From Flavonifractor sp. AGMB03687 (GTDB lineage Bacteria > Bacillota > Clostridia > Oscillospirales > Oscillospiraceae), in the NCBI RefSeq assembly GCF_017811815.1, contig NZ_JADKZI010000005.1, positions 120,561-184,560 on the forward strand: a stretch of DNA of 64,000 bases, given 5' to 3'. The stretch's first letter is position 1, and each line of letters begins with the position of its first letter. Under the pieces are notes generated by a model. It had not been told where the DNA came from, did not search any database, and saw only the letters and a program-made list of their open reading frames with translations. Positions 49,754-58,377 of the stretch are shown in pieces. The position numbers and the translations under genes are program-made.

Positions 49754-50455
49754 TTACCTTAGGGCGGACAGCAGCGTAAAGCCGTTAAAGACCATATGCA
49801 GGGCGATGGCGCTCCAGATGGAGCCGCCCCGGTCGTAGCACCAGGTCAGGGCCAGGGCCATGGGCACATACTGGATCATCAGCAGCAGATACCGCAGGTC
49901 CAGCATGCCGTAGGCGTACACAAACTGGGCGGCGCAGTAGAAGGCATATACCGCCACCGACAGCACATAGCCCAGCGCCCGGCTGTAGCTCCGAACGGTG
50001 GTGAAGAGCAGGCCCCGGAAAAAGACCTCCTCCACCAGGGGCATGAGCACCACCAGAATGAGAATGGTGGCGGCGGGGGCGAAGTAATACTGCTCTGGGT
50101 AGCTCATAAGGTTGGGGTTCTGTACCGGCAGGGGGATGAGATTTGCCAGGAAGGTAAGGATCTCCCCGCCCACAAGGCCGGTGACAAAGGCGAACAGGTT
50201 CTCCGGCAGCCAGTCCAGCAGCAGCCGGAAGCTCAGCTTCAGATAGGACCACAGCACCACAAAGGTGAGGGCAACGATGATGAGGTAGTACACCACGTTG
50301 GCCTCGGCCACCGGGAACTCCCCCTGATAGGAGCGCTGGACCCAACCCATGAGCCAGGGGAAGAGGAACACGTACAGGGCGAAAAAGACCCACCCCCGGC
50401 CCAGTTCGGCCCGGGTGAGCTGGGGCCGCCAGGGGCGGCGCCGTCCGGTCAGCAT
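49754..50455 (-). CDS. CPBP family intramembrane metalloprotease
   Basis: 233 residues with about seven hydrophobic helices. The active-site motifs are PLVEEVFFRGLLF (EExxxR, about 140-152) and ALHMVFNG (about 217). These are Rce1/CPBP-type membrane proteases; bacterial roles vary from bacteriocin immunity to protein processing. AAAGGAGG precedes the ATG. It sits between mutS and mutL, an unusual insertion in a repair operon. Confidence 0.9.
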   Translation of the reverse strand: MLTGRRRPWRPQLTRAELGRGWVFFALYVFLFPWLMGWVQRSYQGEFPVAEANVVYYLIIVALTFVVLWSYLKLSFRLLLDWLPENLFAFVTGLVGGEILTFLANLIPLPVQNPNLMSYPEQYYFAPAATILILVVLMPLVEEVFFRGLLFTTVRSYSRALGYVLSVAVYAFYCAAQFVYAYGMLDLRYLLLMIQYVPMALALTWCYDRGGSIWSAIALHMVFNGFTLLSALR

Positions 50456-50476
50456 AGCGTGTTCCTCCTTTTTGGG

Positions 50477-53074
50477 TTATACCAGTTGTTTTAGCTCAAA
50501 GAGCAGATTCATAGCCTCAATGGGGGTGAGGGTGTTCAGGTCCACGGCCTGGAGCCGCCGGGCCACCTCGCCGCCCCCCATGTCCAGCAGAGACACCTGG
50601 TCGGTGGCGGGAGCCGCCGGGGCCTGGGGAGTCTGTACCCCGCCCTCCTCCAGCTCCTTGAGGATGTGGCGGGCCCGGGTGATGACCTTGTCGGGCACCC
50701 CGGCCAGCTTGGCCACCTCGATGCCGTAGCTCTGGTCGGCGCCGCCGGGGACGATTTTCCGCAGGAAGAGAATGTCGTCTCCCTTCTTCTTGGCGGCGAT
50801 GTTGTAGTTCTTCACCCCGGGGATGACTCCCTCCAGGGCGGTGATTTCGTGGTAATGGGTGGCAAAGAGGGTCTTGGCCCCCAGCCGCTTTTTGTCGGCG
50901 CAGTACTCCAACACCGAGCGGGCAATGGACATGCCGTCGTAGGTGGAGGTGCCCCGGCCGATCTCGTCCAGGATGAGCAGGCTCTTGCTGGTGGCGTTTT
51001 TCAGCAGCTCGGCCACCTCGGTCATCTCCACCATGAAGGTGGACTGGCCGGCGCTCAGGTCGTCGCTGGCTCCGATGCGGGTGAACACCCGGTCCACGAT
51101 GCCGATGCGGGCGGACTTCGCCGGGACAAAGGAGCCCATCTGGGCCATGAGAACGATAAGGGCCACCTGCCGCATGTAGGTGGATTTACCTGCCATGTTG
51201 GGGCCGGTGATGATGGCAACCGTGTTGTCTTTTCCGTCCATCCGGGTGTCGTTGGGGACAAAGAGGGCATTTTTCAGCATCTTTTCCACCACCGGGTGGC
51301 GGCCTTCGGAGATGTCAATGACGTCGGACAGGTCCACCTCCGGGCGGCAGTAGCCCTGCTCGGCAGCCACGGCGGCGAAGGAGGTGAGCACGTCCACCTG
51401 GGCCACGGCGGCGGCGGAGCGTTGGATGTCCCCCACCCGGGCGGCGGCCTTCTGGCGCAGGTCGCAGAAGAGCTGGTACTCCAAGGCGCAGATCCGGTCC
51501 TGGGCGGACAGGATCTCGTGCTCCAGGTCCTTCAGCTCCTGGGTGATGAACCGCTCGCAGTTCACCAGGGTCTGCTTGCGGATGTAGTCCTCGGGCACCT
51601 GGTCGTAGTAGGACTTGGATACCTCGATGTAGTAGCCGAATACCTTATTGAAGCCCACTTTCAGGCTCTTGATGCCGGTCTTTTCCTTCTCCCGGGCCTC
51701 CACGGCGGCCACCAGGTCCTTGCCGTTGGTGAGGATGTCCCGCAGGCGGTCCACCTCGGGGTTGTAGCCCTCCCGGATGAATCCGCCCTCCCGGACGGAG
51801 AAGGGGGGCTCGTCCACAATGGCCGAGCAGATCAGCTCCCGCAGGTCGGGCAGGTCGTCCAGAGTGGCGGACAGGGCGGTGAGCAGGGCCCCGGAGTAGG
51901 GGGCGAGCAGCTCCCGCAGCCGGGGCAGCTTGCCCAGACCGGCGGCCAGGGCCATCAGGTCCCGGCCTCCCGCAGTGCCGTACACGATGCGGCCGATGAG
52001 CCGCTCCAGGTCGGTGACCTCCCGCAGGGTGCGCACCAGCTCGTCCTGGCCGATGGGGTCGCCCACCAGCTCCTCCACCGCACCCAGCCGGCGGCTGATG
52101 GCGCCGGGGGAGAGCAGGGGCCGCTCCATCCAGGTGCGGATGAGCCGGTGGCCCATGGCGGTGCGGGTCTTGTCCAGCACCCACAGCAGGGAGCCCTTCT
52201 TCTCCTTGGAGCGGAGGGTCTCGGTGAGCTCCAGGTTGCGCCGGGCGGTCAGGTCCAGCTCCATGAACTGGCCGGAGGTGTACCAGGTGAGGCTGGTGAT
52301 GTGGGAAAGGTCGGTTTTCTGAGTCTCGTAGAGGTAACTCAGCAGGCCCACCACCGCCTGGAGGGCGTGGTCGTCCCCCTCCGGCAGTTGGTCCAGGCCG
52401 CTGGTGAACTGCCCCTCCACCAGGGAGCGGGCGGCGTCGGGCCGGAAGCGGGCCTCCCCGCCGTTCTCGCACCGGCAGTCCAGCTTATTGGTGAGGAAGT
52501 CCAGCAGCTCGGCGTCGCTGTAGGCCCCGTCGGACAGCATGGCCTCCCGGGGGGAGAAGCGGCCCAGCTCGTTGCACAGGTGCTCTTCGGCGTCAGGGCC
52601 GGTAAAGGAGGTGACGGAGATCTCGCCGGTAGAGATGTCGCAGAAGCACAGCCCCGCCCCGGCGGAGTCCTGATAAATGGCGCAGATGAAGTTGTTGCGG
52701 CCCTCCTCCAGCATGGAGGAGGCGATGACGGTGCCGGGGGTGACAATGCGGATGATGTCCCGGTCCACCAGCCCCTTGGCGGTGGCGGGGTCCTCCATCT
52801 GCTCGCAGATGGCCACCTTGTAGCCCTTGGCGATGAGCCGGGCGATGTAGGCGTCGGCGGAGTGGTAGGGCACGCCGCACATGGGGGTGCGCTGATCCTC
52901 CGGCTTGCCCCGGTCCCGGGTGGTGAGGGTGAGATCCAGCTCCTTGGAGGCCAGCTTGGCGTCGTCCTGGAACATCTCGTAAAAGTCCCCCAGACGGAAG
53001 AAAAGGATGCAGTCCGGGTGGAGCTCCTTCATTTTGAGATATTGTTTCATCATGGGGGTCAGCTCGGACGGCAT
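50477..53074 (-). CDS. mutS: DNA mismatch repair protein MutS
   Basis: 865 residues. The mismatch-binding domain includes LFFRLGDFYEMFQDDA (Phe-x-Glu at about 28-30). Lever and clamp domains follow. The ABC ATPase has Walker A TGPNMAGKSTYMRQ (about 610), the STFMVEM signature and LLILDEIGRGTSTYDG Walker B. It recognises mismatches and recruits MutL. AAAAGGAG precedes the ATG. It is 80 bases after miaB. Confidence 0.97.
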   Translation of the reverse strand: MPSELTPMMKQYLKMKELHPDCILFFRLGDFYEMFQDDAKLASKELDLTLTTRDRGKPEDQRTPMCGVPYHSADAYIARLIAKGYKVAICEQMEDPATAKGLVDRDIIRIVTPGTVIASSMLEEGRNNFICAIYQDSAGAGLCFCDISTGEISVTSFTGPDAEEHLCNELGRFSPREAMLSDGAYSDAELLDFLTNKLDCRCENGGEARFRPDAARSLVEGQFTSGLDQLPEGDDHALQAVVGLLSYLYETQKTDLSHITSLTWYTSGQFMELDLTARRNLELTETLRSKEKKGSLLWVLDKTRTAMGHRLIRTWMERPLLSPGAISRRLGAVEELVGDPIGQDELVRTLREVTDLERLIGRIVYGTAGGRDLMALAAGLGKLPRLRELLAPYSGALLTALSATLDDLPDLRELICSAIVDEPPFSVREGGFIREGYNPEVDRLRDILTNGKDLVAAVEAREKEKTGIKSLKVGFNKVFGYYIEVSKSYYDQVPEDYIRKQTLVNCERFITQELKDLEHEILSAQDRICALEYQLFCDLRQKAAARVGDIQRSAAAVAQVDVLTSFAAVAAEQGYCRPEVDLSDVIDISEGRHPVVEKMLKNALFVPNDTRMDGKDNTVAIITGPNMAGKSTYMRQVALIVLMAQMGSFVPAKSARIGIVDRVFTRIGASDDLSAGQSTFMVEMTEVAELLKNATSKSLLILDEIGRGTSTYDGMSIARSVLEYCADKKRLGAKTLFATHYHEITALEGVIPGVKNYNIAAKKKGDDILFLRKIVPGGADQSYGIEVAKLAGVPDKVITRARHILKELEEGGVQTPQAPAAPATDQVSLLDMGGGEVARRLQAVDLNTLTPIEAMNLLFELKQLV

Positions 53075-53154
53075 GGCGGGCGCTCCTTTTCTGTGTCAGT
53101 ATAGTTAAGGTCAAAATGGTTTTAAAAAAGTAAATGCTGTGGATAAGGGGGTAC

Positions 53155-54558
53155 TTACGCCTTCTCCCCCATCAGGGACCACTTATTGGCTCCGGTGATC
53201 TTCACGTCCACAAACTGGCCAATGAGGGACTCGTCCCCGGTGAGGCGCACCAGCCGGTTGCCGGGGGTGCGGGCGGTGAGGCCCTTGTCGTCCTGCCCGT
53301 CCACCAGGCAGCGCACCGTCTTGCCGATGTAGGCCGCGTGCTTTTCCTCCGAAATCTGGTCCTGACGCTCCACCAGCCGCTGGAACCAGGCCGCCTTCTC
53401 CTCCTTGGAGATGGGGTCGTCCATCTTGGAGGCGGGGGTGCCCACACGGGGGGAATAGATAAAGGTAAAGAGGGCGTCAAACCGCACCTCGTCCAGCAGG
53501 GTCATGGTCTGCTCGAACTCCTCGGCGGTCTCGCCGGGGAAGCCCACGATGACATCGGAGGTAATGACCACGTCGGGAATAGCCTGACGCAGGCGGCGCA
53601 CCTTGTCCAGGTAGCCCGCCCGGTCGTACACCCGGTTCATGGCCTTGAGCACCCGGTCGCTGCCCGCCTGGAAGGGCAGGTGGAAGCAGGGGGCGATCTT
53701 GGGGGAGGACGCCATGGTGTCAAAGAGCTTCTGGGAGGCGTCCTTGGGGTGGCTGGTCATAAAGCGCAGCAGGAAGTCCCCGGGGATCTCGGAGGCCGCC
53801 TTCAGCAGGTCTGCGAAGTCCATGGGGCTCTCCAGATCCTTGCCGTAGGAGTTGACGTTCTGGCCCAGCAAGGTAATGTCCTTGTACCCCTCGGCTACCA
53901 GGCCCCGGATCTCCTCCAGCACCACCTCCGGCTGGCGGGAACGCTCCCGGCCCCGGACGTAGGGCACGATGCAGTAGGTGCAGAAGTTGTTGCAGCCGTA
54001 CATGATGGACACCCAGGCCTTCACCTTGTCCTGGCGCACCACCGGGATGCCCTCGGCGATGGAGCCGGGCTCGTCGGCGATGTCGAAGATACGGCCCCGG
54101 CGGGTCACCAGCCGGTAGAGCAGCTCGGGGAACCGCCACAGGGCGTGGGGCCCGAACACCAGGTCCACCTGCCGGTAGCTCTCCTTGATCTTCTGGGCGC
54201 GGTGGGGCTCCTGAGCCATGCAGCCGCACACGCAGATGAGCTGGCCGGGCTTGGCCCGCTTGGTGTGGACCAGCGCGCCCACGTTGCCCAGCACCCGCAT
54301 CTCGGCGTGCTCCCGGATGGCGCAGGTGTTAATGAGGATCAGGTCGGCCTCGGCCTCACTGTCGGTGAAGTCGTAGCCCATCTCCCGCAGGTAGCCCCGC
54401 AGCCGCTCGGAATCGGCCTCATTCTGCTGGCAGCCATAGGTGTCCACAAAGGCCAGAGGGGCAGTAGGCCGGGCGGCGTTGCGCTCGTGGAGTTTATGGC
54501 AGAACTCCCGCTGACGCTCCACGTCGGCGGGGGAAATTTTGGTGGTCTGTCGGTTCAA
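53155..54558 (-). CDS. miaB: tRNA-2-methylthio-N6-dimethylallyladenosine synthase MiaB
   Basis: 467 residues, radical SAM methylthiotransferase. The UPF0004 domain has DTYGCQQNEADSERLRG (about 50), ACAIREHAE and GCMAQ cysteines. The radical SAM motif is GCNNFCTYCIVPYVRGRE (about 165-180), and a C-terminal TRAM domain closes it. A TTG start at 54558 is chosen, since GGGAGG lies 6 bases upstream; longer readings cross the RBS. It is followed by mutS. miaA, its usual partner, is not in the window. Confidence 0.94.
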   Translation of the reverse strand: MNRQTTKISPADVERQREFCHKLHERNAARPTAPLAFVDTYGCQQNEADSERLRGYLREMGYDFTDSEAEADLILINTCAIREHAEMRVLGNVGALVHTKRAKPGQLICVCGCMAQEPHRAQKIKESYRQVDLVFGPHALWRFPELLYRLVTRRGRIFDIADEPGSIAEGIPVVRQDKVKAWVSIMYGCNNFCTYCIVPYVRGRERSRQPEVVLEEIRGLVAEGYKDITLLGQNVNSYGKDLESPMDFADLLKAASEIPGDFLLRFMTSHPKDASQKLFDTMASSPKIAPCFHLPFQAGSDRVLKAMNRVYDRAGYLDKVRRLRQAIPDVVITSDVIVGFPGETAEEFEQTMTLLDEVRFDALFTFIYSPRVGTPASKMDDPISKEEKAAWFQRLVERQDQISEEKHAAYIGKTVRCLVDGQDDKGLTARTPGNRLVRLTGDESLIGQFVDVKITGANKWSLMGEKA

Positions 54559-54603
54559 AGCGGTTCCTCCCAAAAAGTAGGTATCAATACTCAATCATAG
54601 CAC

Positions 54604-54619
54604 TTTTCAGCGCTGAAAA
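54604..54619. promoter_or_regulatory. Perfect palindrome between miaB and the alr-like gene
   Basis: TTTTCAGCGCTGAAAA is a 16-bp perfect palindrome. It lies within a possible miaB promoter (TTGTTT, 17 bp, TATGAT on the minus strand) and 20 bases before the divergent -35. It may be an operator for both. Confidence 0.45.
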
Positions 54620-54639
54620 CAAGGCCCGTACCCTTTCCA

Positions 54640-54668
54640 TTGACTGCAATCAGAGGGCAGTATATAAT
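54640..54668 (+). promoter_or_regulatory. Promoter of the alr-like/dtd operon
   Basis: TTGACT (54640-54645) and perfect TATAAT (54663-54668), 17 bp apart, 33 bases before the ATG. Confidence 0.8.
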
Positions 54669-54701
54669 GAAAGAGACTATCCCCGGAAAGGCGGCGGAGC
54701 C

Positions 54702-55769
54702 ATGAAAATCCTGGTGATCGAGCGGGAAGGGCTGAAAAACAACATCTCCGTGGTAAAGGAACGGGCGGGGGGCGCCGTGATCTACGGCGTGGTCACCGGA
54801 GACGGCCAGGGGGCCGGTCTGGTGGAGCTGGCCCGGATCCTGCGGGCCGAGGGCATCGGCCGCTTTGCGGTGTCCGAGGTGGCGGAGGCCGCCGCCCTGC
54901 GGAAGGCGGGCTTTGTGGAGGAGGAGATCCTCATGCTCCGCTGCACCACCGACCGGGAGGAGCTGGAGCAGCTGCTGGACCTGAACGTGATCTGCACCGT
55001 GGGCTCCCACGACAGCGGACTGGCCCTCAACGGGGTGGCGGAAGCCCGCTCCACCGTGGCCGAGGCCCACATCCAGATCGACACCGGCATGGGGTTTGGG
55101 GGCTTTTTCTCCAGCGAGCCGGAGAAGATCTTGTCCACCTTCCGGGACCTGCCGGGCATCGCCGTCACCGGCGTGTGCACCCAGCTGTACACCACCAGCA
55201 AGAAGGGCCGCACTCTGTCCGCCCAGATCGAGGAATTCACCCGGACGGTGGAGGCCATCCGCGCCGCCGGGTTTGAGACGGGCACCGTCCACGCCGCCGG
55301 GTCCTATGTGCTGATGCACCACCCCGCCGCCCGGCTGGGAGGCGTCCGGGCAGGCACGGTCCTCATGGGCCGGTGCCGCCGGGCCAGAGGGGACGGCCTG
55401 CGCCGGGTGGGCTACGGCGAGGTGCAGGTGGAGGAGACCCGCTGGGTGCCCAAGGGCCACATCGTGGGAGGCAACACCCCCGGCCCCCTGAAAAAGGATA
55501 CCCGGGTGGCGGTGCTCCCCGTGGGGTATCAGAACGGCTTCGGCATGGGCCGCCCCTGGGCGGGGGGCCTGCTGGACGCCATCCGCCGCTGGCTCACCCG
55601 GCGGCAGATCACCGTTCGCATCAACGGCCAGAAGGCCCGGGTCATCGGGGGCATCGGCGCCATCGAGACCATTGTGGACGTCACCGAGCTGAAATGCGCC
55701 GCCGGGGACAAGGCGGTGTTTGATATCGATCCCGTGTTTGCCAAGGGATTTGTCCGTGAATACCGGTAA
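54702..55769 (+). CDS. Alanine racemase-like protein lacking the catalytic lysine
   Basis: 355 residues with the alanine racemase fold: an N-terminal barrel (IEREGLKNNISVVKE...) and a C-terminal beta domain (VAVLPVGYQNGFGMGRPW). The Schiff-base lysine of the usual VKANAYG motif is threonine here (YGVVTGDGQGAG; T32), and the following tyrosine is glutamine (Q36). The carboxylate-binding arginine of DTGMGR is phenylalanine (DTGMGFGGF). The distal VGY tyrosine remains. It therefore probably cannot racemise alanine by the known mechanism. It is followed by dtd, so a D-amino-acid sensing or binding role is conceivable. Confidence 0.8.
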   Translation: MKILVIEREGLKNNISVVKERAGGAVIYGVVTGDGQGAGLVELARILRAEGIGRFAVSEVAEAAALRKAGFVEEEILMLRCTTDREELEQLLDLNVICTVGSHDSGLALNGVAEARSTVAEAHIQIDTGMGFGGFFSSEPEKILSTFRDLPGIAVTGVCTQLYTTSKKGRTLSAQIEEFTRTVEAIRAAGFETGTVHAAGSYVLMHHPAARLGGVRAGTVLMGRCRRARGDGLRRVGYGEVQVEETRWVPKGHIVGGNTPGPLKKDTRVAVLPVGYQNGFGMGRPWAGGLLDAIRRWLTRRQITVRINGQKARVIGGIGAIETIVDVTELKCAAGDKAVFDIDPVFAKGFVREYR

Positions 55770-55789
55770 ATCAGAAAGGAATTTGTGCT

Positions 55790-56233
55790 ATGCGTGCAGT
55801 TGTGACCCGTGTCAAGAACGCCTCCGTCACCATCGACGGCAAGGTCAACGGCGAGATCGGCCAGGGCTTCCTGGTGCTGCTGGGGGTGGCCCCCACCGAT
55901 ACCGAGGCCCAGGCCGTCAAGATGGCCGACAAGGTGTGCGGCCTGCGCATCTTTGAGGATGAGAACGAGAAGATGAACCTGAACCTGGAGGCGGTGGGCG
56001 GCTCCCTGCTGGTGGTGAGCCAGTTTACCCTGTACGCCGACACCAAGTCCCGCCGTCCCGGCTTCTCCGGGGCTGCCAAGCCGGACATCGCCATCCCTCT
56101 GTATGAGAAGTTTATGGCCGAGTGCGCCAGCCGGGGCTTTGAGGTCCAGCACGGCGAGTTTGGCGCCGATATGCAGGTTTACAGCCAGAACGACGGCCCT
56201 GTGACCATCCTGCTGGACACTGACACCATGTAA
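55790..56233 (+). CDS. dtd: D-aminoacyl-tRNA deacylase
   Basis: 147 residues. SQFTLYADT (about 78-86) and the cross-subunit NDGPVTILLD (Gly-Pro motif, about 134-143) define DTD. It removes D-amino acids and glycine from mischarged tRNA. AGAAAGGA precedes the ATG. It lies 20 bases after the alr-like gene and 18 before the glyoxalase-II-like gene. Confidence 0.95.
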   Translation: MRAVVTRVKNASVTIDGKVNGEIGQGFLVLLGVAPTDTEAQAVKMADKVCGLRIFEDENEKMNLNLEAVGGSLLVVSQFTLYADTKSRRPGFSGAAKPDIAIPLYEKFMAECASRGFEVQHGEFGADMQVYSQNDGPVTILLDTDTM

Positions 56234-56251
56234 AGAAAGGGGCAATTTCCC

Positions 56252-56857
56252 ATGAAGATCCGCGTTTTGCAGGTGGGGCCCATCGGCACCAACTGTTATC
56301 TGCTGGAGGACGAGAACACCCACACCGCCGCTGTGGTGGACCCCGGCGACGAGGCCGACCGCATCCTGGCCCAGGCCAAGGCGGACGGGGTGGAGATCAT
56401 CTCCATTCTGCTGACCCACGCCCACTACGACCACACCACCGGCGTGGCGGGGCTGCTCAAGGCCCTGCCCAATGTGCCGGTATACCTCCATCCCGACGAT
56501 ATTGCCCAGCTGGGCAATCCGGTGTTCCCCGCCCTGGGCACCGACCCCACCCCCTATGACGACGGCGATCTGGTGAAGGTGGGGGGCATCGACGTGCAGG
56601 TGCTCCACACCCCCGGCCACACCCCCGGCGGGGTGTGCCTGATGGCGGGGGACGCCCTCTTCACCGGCGACACCCTGTTCCAGGGCTCCATGGGCCGCAC
56701 CGACCTGCCCGGCGGCAGCTATGAGCAGATCATGGCCTCCCTGGCCCGTCTGGCCCGGCTGCCCGGCGACTTCCACGTGCTCCCCGGCCACATGGGTATG
56801 TCCACCCTGGAGGCCGAGCGGAAGGGCAACTACTATATGCAGGAGGCCATGGGGTAA
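56252..56857 (+). CDS. MBL-fold hydrolase, glyoxalase II-like
   Basis: 201 residues. Zinc ligands are in THAHYDHTTG (HxHxDH, about 55-60), HTPGHTPGGVCL (about 125), DTLFQGSMGRTD (about 150) and PGHM near the end. Small single-domain members of this family act on thioesters or related substrates; actual substrate unknown. AGAAAGG precedes the ATG. It is often next to hemZ in Clostridia, as here. Confidence 0.88.
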   Translation: MKIRVLQVGPIGTNCYLLEDENTHTAAVVDPGDEADRILAQAKADGVEIISILLTHAHYDHTTGVAGLLKALPNVPVYLHPDDIAQLGNPVFPALGTDPTPYDDGDLVKVGGIDVQVLHTPGHTPGGVCLMAGDALFTGDTLFQGSMGRTDLPGGSYEQIMASLARLARLPGDFHVLPGHMGMSTLEAERKGNYYMQEAMG

Positions 56858-56887
56858 TCTCATTTCCCCGGAAAGGATCATTCCGCT

Positions 56888-58366
56888 ATGAAACTCTACC
56901 TCCGCGGCCACGACTACAAATATGCCGCCGAGCAAATGTTATTGACGCTTTTTCCTGACCAGCGGCCGGAGTATGACGACCAGCCCCCCGCCGCCGGGGA
57001 GGACTTTTTGGTGCTCTCCCTGAGCCGGGGGACGCTGTGGGCCACGGCTACTGCCAGGCTGACTTACCACGGCCAGTCATATGGGGCAAGCCGCCGGTGT
57101 AAACTGGAAGAGCTCACCGACGACCTCTCCACCAGCCGGGCTCTCCAGCGCATTTTGAAGCTGGCCTTCTACGACGCCGGGGTGGCCGCCCGTGGGAACG
57201 AGCCCCCCTGGGGTGCCCTCACCGGCGTGCGGCCGGTGAAGATCCCCACCAAGGCCATGCTGGCCGGCGCCACCCCCACCCAGGCCGAGCGGGTGCTGAA
57301 GGACACCTACCGGGTGTCCCCCCTGCGGCGGCAGCTGGCCATGGACTGCGCCCAGGCCAGCCTGGCGGTCAAACGGAGCCTGGGGCCGGAAGAGGTGTCC
57401 CTCTACGTGGGCATCCCCTTCTGCCCTACCCGGTGCGCCTACTGCTCCTTTGTGTCCGCCGACGTGGGCCGGGCCCTCAAGCTCATTGAGCCCTTCCTGG
57501 ACTGCCTTTCCCGGGAAATCAAGGCCACCGGTGAGATGCTGGCAGGGGCGGGACTGAAGGTGCGCTCGGTCTACTTCGGCGGCGGCACCCCCACCACCCT
57601 GGCGGCCCCTCAGTTGGACCGGCTTATGGGGGAGCTGGCCGACGCCATTGACCTGTCCGCCTGCACCGAGTACACGGTGGAGGCCGGGCGGCCCGACACC
57701 ATTACCCGGGAAAAGCTGGAGGTCCTCTTCCGCCGGGGCTGCGGCCGGGTGTCGGTGAATCCCCAGACCATGCAGGACCATGTGCTCACCGCCATGGGCC
57801 GTGCCCACCGGGCCGAGGATATCCGCCGGGCCTACGCCCTGGCCCGGGACAGCGGTATCCCCTGCGTCAACATGGACCTCATCGCCGGTCTGCCCGCCGA
57901 CAGCGTGGACGGCTTCCGCTCCTCCCTGGACCAGGTGCTGGCCATGGAGCCGGAGAACATCACTGTCCACACCCTGGCCATGAAGAAAGGCTCCCGGCTG
58001 ATGGAGGAGGGGGCCGACGTTCCCTCGGACGACGACGTGGCCGCCATGCTGGAGTACGCCTGGTCCGCCCTGCGTACAGCGGGGCAGATTCCCTATTACC
58101 TCTACCGTCAGAAGTATATGTCCGGCTCCTTTGAAAACGTGGGCTGGTGCCTGCCGGGCACCGAGAGCCTGTATAACATCTGCATGATGGAGGAGCTGCA
58201 CACCATCGTCTCCCTGGGGGGCGGCGGGGTGACCAAGCTGGTCAATCCGGCCACCGGCTACATCGAGCGGGTAGCCAACCCCAAGTACCCCAAGGAGTAT
58301 CTGGAGAAGATCGACGCCGTCTGCGCCGGAAAGGAGCGGGTGGCCCGCTTCCACGGCGCCCTGTAA
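56888..58366 (+). CDS. hemZ: HemZ, oxygen-independent coproporphyrinogen III oxidase-like radical SAM protein
   Basis: 492 residues. An about 160-residue N-terminal extension precedes the radical SAM core, as in HemZ rather than HemN/HemW. The cluster motif is FCPTRCAYCSF (about 178-186), followed by YFGGGTPTTL and the SAM-binding TVEAGRPDTI. A C-terminal HemN-like region ends the protein. The extra C of HemN (CxxxCxxCxC) is replaced by F (CAYCSF). Its reaction in gut anaerobes is unclear. GGAAAGGA lies upstream. Confidence 0.88.
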   Translation: MKLYLRGHDYKYAAEQMLLTLFPDQRPEYDDQPPAAGEDFLVLSLSRGTLWATATARLTYHGQSYGASRRCKLEELTDDLSTSRALQRILKLAFYDAGVAARGNEPPWGALTGVRPVKIPTKAMLAGATPTQAERVLKDTYRVSPLRRQLAMDCAQASLAVKRSLGPEEVSLYVGIPFCPTRCAYCSFVSADVGRALKLIEPFLDCLSREIKATGEMLAGAGLKVRSVYFGGGTPTTLAAPQLDRLMGELADAIDLSACTEYTVEAGRPDTITREKLEVLFRRGCGRVSVNPQTMQDHVLTAMGRAHRAEDIRRAYALARDSGIPCVNMDLIAGLPADSVDGFRSSLDQVLAMEPENITVHTLAMKKGSRLMEEGADVPSDDDVAAMLEYAWSALRTAGQIPYYLYRQKYMSGSFENVGWCLPGTESLYNICMMEELHTIVSLGGGGVTKLVNPATGYIERVANPKYPKEYLEKIDAVCAGKERVARFHGAL

Positions 58367-58377
58367 GGAGGTCCGCT

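Noticed and set aside
50666..53104. 812-codon open frame antisense to mutS
   Set aside because: Same artefact of GC-rich codon bias; low-complexity Gly/His/Gln composition with no domain.
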